Part shown: positions 1 to 4,600 of the stretch, one piece after another
Numbering within the stretch: position 1 is the stretch's first letter
Layout of the letters: each line of letters begins with the position of its first letter
Assembly: GCA_964547415.1 (NCBI GenBank)
Contig: CAZJNX010000234.1
Span: 1-6,870 of the forward strand
Length of the DNA: 6,870 bases
From: CAZJNX01 sp964547415
GTDB lineage: Bacteria; Pseudomonadota; Alphaproteobacteria; Rhizobiales; Amorphaceae
Direction of reading: 5' to 3'
Notes under the pieces: model-generated
What the model saw: the letters and a program-made list of their open reading frames with translations, nothing else
Told to the model about the DNA's origin: nothing
Databases searched by the model: none
Made by a program: the position numbers and the translations under genes

Positions 1-129
1 GGAAGGTCGAAATCGGGGGCCGGGCGCCCGCGCTCGACGGGTGGGGAGGTGGCTGCCATGGCGGTTCTCCACACGGCTTGATTGGGGGATGCGGCCATCC
101 GGGCCGTCTGCGGTACATAAGGGACGATG

Positions 130-157
130 GCGGCCGGCCCAGCGCCGGACCGGCCGC
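130..157 (+). repeat. GC hairpin in the parE 5' region
   Basis: GCGGCCGG (130-137) and CCGGCCGC (150-157) form a perfect 8-bp, all-GC stem with a 12-nt loop, ending 13 nt before the parE ribosome binding site. If transcribed it would sit in the parE leader and could affect mRNA stability or translation. No convincing promoter was found upstream, so its place in the transcript is unknown. Stems of this size arise by chance in DNA this GC-rich. Confidence 0.5.
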
Positions 158-170
158 GGCAGCGCGCACC

Positions 171-178
171 AGGAAGGG
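171..178 (+). promoter_or_regulatory. Ribosome binding site deciding the parE start
   Basis: AGGAAGGG lies 3 nt before the ATG at 182, measured from its last G (about 4 nt from the AGGAAGG core). It is the best Shine-Dalgarno match near the start of this reading frame. The frame is open further up, to a GTG at 41, but the extra 47 residues are arginine-rich and unlike any ParE N-terminus. The site therefore favours the ATG at 182. Confidence 0.7.
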
Positions 179-181
179 CCG

Positions 182-2233
182 ATGGCGAGAGCGGAACGCA
201 GGAACCCGATCGGCGAGGACGGCGAGGACGGGGGCAAGGCGAGCGCGCCACGGCCGGCCCGCGGCACGCGCCGCCCCGCCGCGGCGGACGCGACGGCGGA
301 AGCGGGCTACACTGCCGCCGACATCGAGGTGCTCGAGGGCCTCGAGCCGGTGCGGCGGCGCCCGGGCATGTACATCGGCGGGACCGACCACAAGGCGCTC
401 CATCACCTGTTCGCCGAGGTCCTCGACAACGCCATGGACGAGGTCGTCGCCGGGCACGCCACGGCGATCGAGGTCCGCCTCGAGGAGGGCAACCGCCTCA
501 CCGTCGCCGACAACGGCCGCGGCATCCCGGTGGAGCCCCATCCGCGCTTTCCGGACAAGAGCGCCCTCGAGGTCATCATGACCACCCTCCACGCCGGCGG
601 CAAGTTCGGCTCCAAGGCCTACGAGGCCTCGGGCGGCCTCCACGGCGTCGGCGTGTCCGTCGTCAACGCCCTGTCGGAGGAGCTCGTCGTCGAGGTGGCC
701 CGCGGACGGCGGCTCCACGGGCAGCGCTTTTCCCGCGGCCTGCCGACCGGGCCGCTCGAGGACCGGGGCGCCGTCATGAACCGGCGCGGGACCACGGTGA
801 GCTTCGTCCCCGACCGGGAGATCTTCAAGGGCGCGGCCACGTTCGAGCCCGCCCGCGTGTTCCGCATGGCGCGGGCGAAGGCCTACCTGTTCGCGGGTGC
901 GCAGATCCGCTGGCAGTGCGACCCGTCGCTGATCGACGGCAAGGAGGACGTGCCGGCCGAGGCCGTCTTCCGCTTCCCCGGCGGCCTCGCCGACTTCCTG
1001 GAGGAGCGGCTGACGGGCGCCGCCCGCGCCCACGACGCCGTCTTCGCGGGCCGCGCGGGCGAGCCGGGGCGCGCGGGCTCGGTGGAGTGGGCCATCGGCT
1101 TCGTCCACGTGGATGCGTTCCTGTCCTCCTACTGCAACACCGTCCCCACCCCGGAAGGCGGCACCCACGAGCAGGGGCTCCGGAACGCGCTGACGAAGGG
1201 CCTGCGCTCCCACGCCGAGCGCATCGGCCAGAAGAAGGCGGCCCAGATCACCGGCGAGGACGTCTCGGGGATCGTGGCGGGCATGATGAGCGTCTTCGTG
1301 CGCGAGCCGGAGTTCGTCGGCCAGACCAAGGATCGGCTGGCGAGCGCGGAGGCGACCCGCATCGTCGAGGCCGCCGTGCGCGACGCCTTCGACCACTTCC
1401 TCGCGGAGGACCCGCAGCGGGCCGCCCTCCTCATCGAGGCAGCGGTGGAGAAGGCGGAGGAGCGGGCCCGCCGCCGCGCCGAGCGGGACGTCGCCCGCCG
1501 CTCCGCGACGCGCAAGCTGCGCCTGCCGGGCAAGCTCGCCGACTGCACGGCGAGCCGCGCGGACGGCACCGAGATCTTCATCGTGGAGGGGGATTCGGCG
1601 GGTGGCTCGGCCAAGCAGGCGCGCGAGCGCAAGATCCAGGCCGTGCTGCCGCTCCGCGGCAAGATCCTCAACGTGGCGAGCGCGGGGCGCGACAAGATCA
1701 CCGCCAACCAGCAGCTTTCGGACCTCGTGCTCGCCCTCGGCTGCGGCACGCGCCGCGACTTCTCGCTGGAGAAGCTGCGCTACGAGCGCGTCATCGTGAT
1801 GACGGACGCGGACGTCGACGGCGCCCACATCGCCTCGCTGCTCATCACCTTCTTCTACCGGGAGATGCCGGACCTCATCCGCGCCGGACACCTCTTCCTC
1901 GCCGTCCCGCCGCTATACAAGCTGACGCAGGGGGCGAAGACCCTCTACGCCCGGGACGACCGCCACCGGGACGAACTGATTGAGAGCGCCTTCGACGGGC
2001 GCGGCAAGGTGGAGGTGAGCCGCTTCAAGGGCCTCGGCGAGATGATGCCCGCCCAGCTGCGCGAGACCACCATGGCGCCGGGCAGGCGCACCCTCCTCAA
2101 GGTGGTGATCGCCGACGAGGCGGAGGCGACCCGCGCCACGGTGGACCGGCTCATGGGCAACCGCCCGGAGGCACGGTTCGCCTTCATCCAGGAGAACGCG
2201 GCCTTCGCGGACGCACAGATCCTCGACATCTGA
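182..2233 (+). CDS. parE: DNA topoisomerase IV subunit B (ParE)
   Basis: This is the ATPase subunit of topoisomerase IV, which with ParC (not in this window) unlinks daughter chromosomes and relaxes supercoils in the cytoplasm. The 683-residue product has the whole family in order. The GHKL ATPase domain shows EVLDNAMDE (79-87), DNGRGIP (110-116) and the lid GGLHGVGVSVVNALS (151-165). The transducer domain has the ATP-contacting QTKDRL (381-386). The TOPRIM domain has EGDSAGGS (469-476), DADVDG (542-547) for metal binding and GLGEM (617-621). The first ~42 residues are a low-complexity Ala/Arg/Gly leader, as often seen in alphaproteobacterial ParE. ParE rather than GyrB is called from its length, the absence of the GyrB insertions, the LHHLFAEVLDNAMDE segment, and the C-terminal RFAFIQENAAFA tail. 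The quinolone-pocket segment (EGDSAGGSAKQARERK) looks normal. All key residues are present and the gene is intact. The next gene begins 16 nt downstream. Confidence 0.96.
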   Translation: MARAERRNPIGEDGEDGGKASAPRPARGTRRPAAADATAEAGYTAADIEVLEGLEPVRRRPGMYIGGTDHKALHHLFAEVLDNAMDEVVAGHATAIEVRLEEGNRLTVADNGRGIPVEPHPRFPDKSALEVIMTTLHAGGKFGSKAYEASGGLHGVGVSVVNALSEELVVEVARGRRLHGQRFSRGLPTGPLEDRGAVMNRRGTTVSFVPDREIFKGAATFEPARVFRMARAKAYLFAGAQIRWQCDPSLIDGKEDVPAEAVFRFPGGLADFLEERLTGAARAHDAVFAGRAGEPGRAGSVEWAIGFVHVDAFLSSYCNTVPTPEGGTHEQGLRNALTKGLRSHAERIGQKKAAQITGEDVSGIVAGMMSVFVREPEFVGQTKDRLASAEATRIVEAAVRDAFDHFLAEDPQRAALLIEAAVEKAEERARRRAERDVARRSATRKLRLPGKLADCTASRADGTEIFIVEGDSAGGSAKQARERKIQAVLPLRGKILNVASAGRDKITANQQLSDLVLALGCGTRRDFSLEKLRYERVIVMTDADVDGAHIASLLITFFYREMPDLIRAGHLFLAVPPLYKLTQGAKTLYARDDRHRDELIESAFDGRGKVEVSRFKGLGEMMPAQLRETTMAPGRRTLLKVVIADEAEATRATVDRLMGNRPEARFAFIQENAAFADAQILDI

Positions 2234-2237
2234 TCCC

Positions 2238-2246
2238 GGGGAGAGG
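2238..2246 (+). promoter_or_regulatory. Ribosome binding site for the CTG-started ceramidase-like gene
   Basis: GGGGAGAGG lies just after the parE stop and 3 nt before the CTG at 2250 (about 6 nt from its GGGGAG core). No ATG, GTG or TTG lies in frame close behind it. The site therefore supports initiation at CTG, or translational coupling from parE. Confidence 0.6.
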
Positions 2247-2249
2247 CCG

Positions 2250-2921
2250 CTGGACCCGTTCCGCCAGATCGACGGCTACTGCGAGCGCCTGTCGCCCGCC
2301 TTCTGGGCCGAGCCCGTCAACGCCGTCACGAACCTCGCGTTCGTGCTCGCCGCCGTCCTCGTCTTCCGCGAGGCGCGGCGGGACGGGGCGCTCGACCCGC
2401 TGGTCCTCCTCCTGATGGGGCTCACCCTCCTCGTCGGGATCGGCTCGTTCCTCTTTCACACGTTCGCGACCGTGTGGGCCGCGCTCGCCGACGTCATCCC
2501 GATCACGCTGTTCATCTTCGCGTACCTCGCCGTCGCGATGCGCCGCTTCGTCGGCCTGCCCTGGTGGGGAGCGCTCCTCGCCCTGCCGGTCTTCCTCGCC
2601 TTCTCCGCCGGGATCGGGATGGCGGCGGACGCCACGCTCCATCCCCGCTTCCAGGGATCGGCGAGCTACCTGCCCGCGCTGTTCGCGCTCCTCGCGGTCG
2701 GCATGTTCCTGCAGCTTCGCCGGGGCCATCCGGCGGGGCGCTGGCTGCTCGGCGCGGGATGGCTGTTCGCCGTCTCCCTCACCTTCCGCACCCTCGACCT
2801 CCCCCTGTGCCACGTGAACCCGCTCGGGACCCACTTCCTGTGGCACGTCCTCAACGGGGTGCTCCTCGGCGTCCTCGTCCTCGCCGTCGTCCGCCACGGC
2901 CGGCCGGCGACGGCGCCCTGA
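2250..2921 (+). CDS. Ceramidase-family (CREST superfamily) integral membrane protein, probable CTG start
   Basis: The product is a predicted seven-helix membrane hydrolase of the alkaline ceramidase/CREST superfamily. Eukaryotic members cleave the amide bond of ceramides; the substrate of bacterial members is generally unknown. Starting at CTG 2250 gives 223 residues beginning DPFRQIDGYCERLSPAFWAEPVNAVTN, the usual N-terminus of bacterial ceramidase-domain proteins. Superfamily metal-site residues are visible: Ser66 and His70 in GIGSFLFHT, Asp81 in ALADVIP, and His195 and His199 in GTHFLWHVLNG. Hydrophobic segments fill most of residues 29-215. A GTG at 2343 would give 192 residues but would lose the conserved N-terminal motif and most of the first helix, so it is less likely. 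The gene follows parE by 16 nt with its own ribosome binding site, suggesting co-transcription. Codon use matches its neighbours. The family call is firm from motifs; the substrate is unknown. Confidence 0.88.
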   Translation: MDPFRQIDGYCERLSPAFWAEPVNAVTNLAFVLAAVLVFREARRDGALDPLVLLLMGLTLLVGIGSFLFHTFATVWAALADVIPITLFIFAYLAVAMRRFVGLPWWGALLALPVFLAFSAGIGMAADATLHPRFQGSASYLPALFALLAVGMFLQLRRGHPAGRWLLGAGWLFAVSLTFRTLDLPLCHVNPLGTHFLWHVLNGVLLGVLVLAVVRHGRPATAP

Positions 2922-2987
2922 GCGGCACCACGGGAGCATCCGCCAAAAGCCCTGGCATGCCGCCGGGGAAAGGGCGGAGCGGTTCAT

Positions 2988-3002
2988 CCTCCCGAGGGGA
3001 GG
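2988..3002 (+). terminator. Short hairpin after the ceramidase-like gene
   Basis: CCTCCC and GGGAGG form a perfect 6-bp stem with a 3-nt loop, 66 nt after the stop of the ceramidase-like gene. No T-run follows, so as a Rho-independent terminator it is weak. It may only be a stable 3' end structure. Confidence 0.2.
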
Positions 3003-3235
3003 CGGAAGCAGCGGTGAGGATCGTGCGCGTCACGGCCGCCCGCGCCAATGGCGGGAAGGGCCTCCACCCGCTCGTCGACCGCGTCCTCTTCGTCGTCATC
3101 GTCCTTGTCATCGAGGAAGCCCGCGCGGTCGCCGATGCCCCGGCTCGCCGGTTCGCGCCGCGTTTTCCCCGGCGCCGGCGTACGCCGCGGCCCCCCGCGG
3201 GGCGAGCGGCCGGCCCCCCGCGATCGGCGCCACGG

Positions 3236-3292
3236 GCCTGCCGGTCGGCCGCGCGATCGCCTCCTCCTCCCGGGCGCGGCCGACCGGCAGGC
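3236..3292 (+). ncRNA. Perfect 19-bp stem-loop with an anti-Shine-Dalgarno loop; candidate cuckoo/CcsR-like sRNA or terminator
   Basis: The arms GCCTGCCGGTCGGCCGCGC (3236-3254) and GCGCGGCCGACCGGCAGGC (3274-3292) are exact reverse complements around a 19-nt loop (3255-3273). Read on the plus strand the loop contains CCTCCTCCTCCC, which includes the full CCUCCUCCC motif. In alphaproteobacteria, CcsR RNAs of Rhodobacter and the wider 'cuckoo' family show this anti-Shine-Dalgarno motif in a hairpin loop. The inverted repeat and motif are seen directly; the sRNA function is inferred. No clear promoter lies just upstream, so it could be a processed 3' end of the parE-ceramidase transcript. The alternative is a bidirectional terminator: on the minus strand it lies 43 nt past the stop of the small secreted-protein gene. 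No T-run follows either arm. The stem is longer than I would expect for a cuckoo hairpin. Confidence 0.35.
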
Positions 3293-3295
3293 AAT

Positions 3296-3341
3296 CCCGG
3301 GGCAGAAGGACGGGTTTCGGGGCGGTGGCCCGGGTCAGTTT
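3296..3341 (+). terminator. Possible plus-strand terminator hairpin with a short T-rich tail
   Basis: CCCGGG (3296-3301) can pair with CCCGGG (3329-3334), with one extra C-G pair after a bulge, and is followed by TCAGTTT. It would end a plus-strand transcript that includes the 3236-3292 stem-loop. The loop is long (about 24 nt) and the T-tract poor, so the call is weak. It overlaps the stop codon of the minus-strand gene by a few bases. Confidence 0.22.
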
Positions 3342-3667
3342 CCGGGGGTGCCCTCGATCGTGAGGGCCATGGGGTCCTGCCCCATCAGGGCGAGGCCCGC
3401 CTCCAGCTCGTCGAAGCAACGGGCGTAGTCGCCGGACGTGCGGGCCGACTTCGCCGAGGCCAGGTGGCCCCGCGCCTCCTCGACCTTGTCCGCGGAGACG
3501 CCCTCGGGCGCGGAGATGAAGCCTTCGAGGCTGCCGATCCCGGTGTCGCACGATTGGGCGGCGGTGGCGGTCACGTCGGCGAGCGGGGGGCTGTCCTGGG
3601 CGAGGCCGGCGGCGGGCGCGACGGCGAGGGCGGCGGCGAAAAGTGCGGCCGGGGCTGTGCGGTGCAT
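3335..3667 (-). CDS. Small secreted protein of unknown function with two cysteines
   Basis: I do not recognise this 110-residue protein. It opens with a clear Sec signal peptide: a His-Arg start, a hydrophobic Ala/Leu core (residues 5-20) and a likely cleavage after Ala23 in AGLAQD. This leaves a mature periplasmic or secreted protein of about 87 residues. The mature part has two cysteines only (Cys40 and Cys84), which could form a disulfide. Residues 62-95 look like a helical hairpin with TPR-like spacing (ending GDYARCFDELEAGLALMG). The ATG at 3667 was chosen because GGAG lies 7 nt before it and the signal peptide begins there. A TTG at 3712 overlapping the tpiA stop would add 15 Arg/Pro-rich residues. 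It follows tpiA by 41 nt on the same strand and may share its transcript. It occupies the place where secG often follows tpiA in related bacteria, but it is not SecG. Confidence 0.75.
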   Translation of the reverse strand: MHRTAPAALFAAALAVAPAAGLAQDSPPLADVTATAAQSCDTGIGSLEGFISAPEGVSADKVEEARGHLASAKSARTSGDYARCFDELEAGLALMGQDPMALTIEGTPGN

Positions 3668-3708
3668 CCTTGGTCTCCGTCTCGTGGGGCGGCTCGTGGG
3701 GCTGGGCG

Positions 3709-4467
3709 TCAAAGGGCGTCCGGGGCGGCCGCCGCGATGGCGAGGAAGTCGTTGGCCTTGAGGCTCGCGCCGCCGACGAGGGCACCGCCCACGTTGTCGA
3801 TGGCGAGGATGTCCTTCGCGTTGTCGGGCTTCACCGACCCGCCGTAGAGGATCGGAATGTTGCCGCCGACCACCGAGAAACGGTCGAGGAGGAGGTTGCG
3901 GACGTGGCCGTGGACCTCGGCGATCTCCCCGTCCGTCGGCGTGCGGCCGGTCCCGATCGCCCAGACCGGCTCGTAGGCGACGACGAGGCGGCTCGCGTTC
4001 ATCTGCTCGGGGATCGAGGCGCGGACCTGCCGGCCGATCGTCTCGAGCGTCTCGCCCCGGTCGCGCTCATCCTCCGTCTCGCCCACGCACACGATGGCGT
4101 CGAGCTCGGCGCGCATGCAGGCCGCCGCCTTGCGCGCGACGAGGTCGTCGGTCTCGCCGTGGTCGATCCGCCGCTCGGAGTGGCCGACGATGACGAGCTT
4201 GCCGCCGAAGGAGGCGATCATCTCCGCCGACACGTCGCCGGTGTGGGCGCCGCGGGGCTCGGGATGGCAGTCCTGGGCGCCGACGCGGATGGGCGAGACG
4301 GTGGCACGCTCCACGAACTTGCCGAGCATGATGACGGGCGGGCAGACGGCGAGCTCCACCCCCCGGGCGGAGGCCTCGGGCGCGCGGGCGACCATGCGCC
4401 CGAACTCCTCGATGGAGAGGGCGTTGCCGTTCATCTTCCAGTTGCCGACGATGAGGGGTGCCGTCAC
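3709..4467 (-). CDS. tpiA: Triose-phosphate isomerase
   Basis: TpiA interconverts dihydroxyacetone phosphate and glyceraldehyde 3-phosphate in glycolysis and gluconeogenesis, in the cytoplasm and usually as a dimer. The 252-residue length is typical. Every catalytic element is visible: Asn9 and Lys11 in VGNWKMNG, the electrophile His96 in VGHSERR, the base Glu166 in AYEPVWAIGTG, the flexible loop 6 (about 170-178), the phosphate-binding YGGSVKPDN (208-216), and GG at 232-233. The start is GTG, giving MTAPLIVGNWKMN, with GGAGGA 5 nt upstream. The gene is divergent from the PpiD-like foldase gene, 133 bp away, and is followed by the small secreted-protein gene. No clear promoter was found for it in the divergent region. 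It is intact with normal composition. Confidence 0.97.
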   Translation of the reverse strand: MTAPLIVGNWKMNGNALSIEEFGRMVARAPEASARGVELAVCPPVIMLGKFVERATVSPIRVGAQDCHPEPRGAHTGDVSAEMIASFGGKLVIVGHSERRIDHGETDDLVARKAAACMRAELDAIVCVGETEDERDRGETLETIGRQVRASIPEQMNASRLVVAYEPVWAIGTGRTPTDGEIAEVHGHVRNLLLDRFSVVGGNIPILYGGSVKPDNAKDILAIDNVGGALVGGASLKANDFLAIAAAAPDAL

Positions 4468-4472
4468 GCGAG

Positions 4473-4478
4473 TCCTCC
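4473..4478 (-). promoter_or_regulatory. Strong ribosome binding site supporting the tpiA GTG start
   Basis: On the minus strand GGAGGA lies 5 nt before the GTG at 4467, an ideal placement. No ATG is better placed, so GTG initiation is well supported. Confidence 0.85.
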
Positions 4479-4487
4479 GTTCGCTCC

Positions 4488-4518
4488 GCGTCCGCGGCCC
4501 CCCGTGCCTTGCGGACGC
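4488..4518. repeat. 8-bp inverted repeat in the tpiA/ppiD divergent region
   Basis: GCGTCCGC (4488-4495) and GCGGACGC (4511-4518) are exact reverse complements 15 nt apart. The right arm overlaps the -35 box of the predicted plus-strand promoter (4509-4514), so the pair could be an operator. On the tpiA side it would form a hairpin ending 9 nt before the ribosome binding site. Either role is inferred from position only. Confidence 0.5.
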
Positions 4519-4537
4519 TCCGGCGCCTTTCTATCAT
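4509..4537 (+). promoter_or_regulatory. Predicted sigma-70-type promoter of the PpiD-like gene
   Basis: TTGCGG (4509-4514) and TATCAT (4532-4537) are separated by exactly 17 nt. The -10 box matches TATAAT at five of six positions and the -35 keeps the TTG core. It lies in the only AT-rich island of the divergent region. Transcription would begin near 4544, leaving a leader of about 57 nt before the ATG at 4601. Confidence 0.65.
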
Positions 4538-4600
4538 CAAGCCGCCGGCAGGCCAGCCCGCGCGCCACCGGCCCCTCTTCCGTCGAACCGTGGAACCGCC

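Larger units (their letters stand above)
2922..3334. other. Gap between convergent genes, rich in inverted repeats; no supported gene
   Basis: This 413-bp stretch separates the plus-strand parE operon from the minus-strand tpiA operon. Open frames exist on both strands, but they are Arg/Pro/Ala-rich, lack good starts, or run antisense into real genes. It holds a short hairpin (2988-3002), a 12-bp palindrome CGGCGTACGCCG (3176-3187), the palindrome CCCCGCGGGG (3193-3202), an 11-bp direct repeat GGCCCCCCGCG (3189-3199 and 3212-3222), and the long hairpin at 3236-3292. The density of structure suggests a transcription-termination zone, possibly with a small RNA. Confidence 0.7.

Noticed and set aside
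78..121. Possible parE promoter (TTGATT at 78-83, CATAAG at 116-121)
   Set aside because: The two elements are 32 nt apart, too far for a sigma-70 promoter, and no -35 lies at the proper distance from CATAAG.
41..181. N-terminal extension of parE from GTG 41
   Set aside because: The extension is Arg/Trp-rich and not ParE-like, and AGGAAGGG favours the ATG at 182.
127..1983. 618-codon plus-strand frame overlapping parE
   Set aside because: Arg/Gly/Pro-rich shadow frame of parE, which is a complete conserved gene.
3070..3120. Minus-strand frame reading LDDKDDDDEED, resembling a FLAG tag or acidic protein tail
   Set aside because: No start codon with a ribosome binding site lies upstream, its third positions are less GC-rich than real genes here, and the similarity to FLAG is by composition. 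No other sign of engineering.
3014..3150. Plus-strand GTG frame with a hydrophobic stretch (VLFVVIVLVI) and GC-rich third positions
   Set aside because: The ribosome binding site is poor and far away, and the frame runs on as Arg/Pro-rich sequence and then antisense through the small secreted-protein gene into tpiA. The hydrophobic run is the complement of the acidic run.
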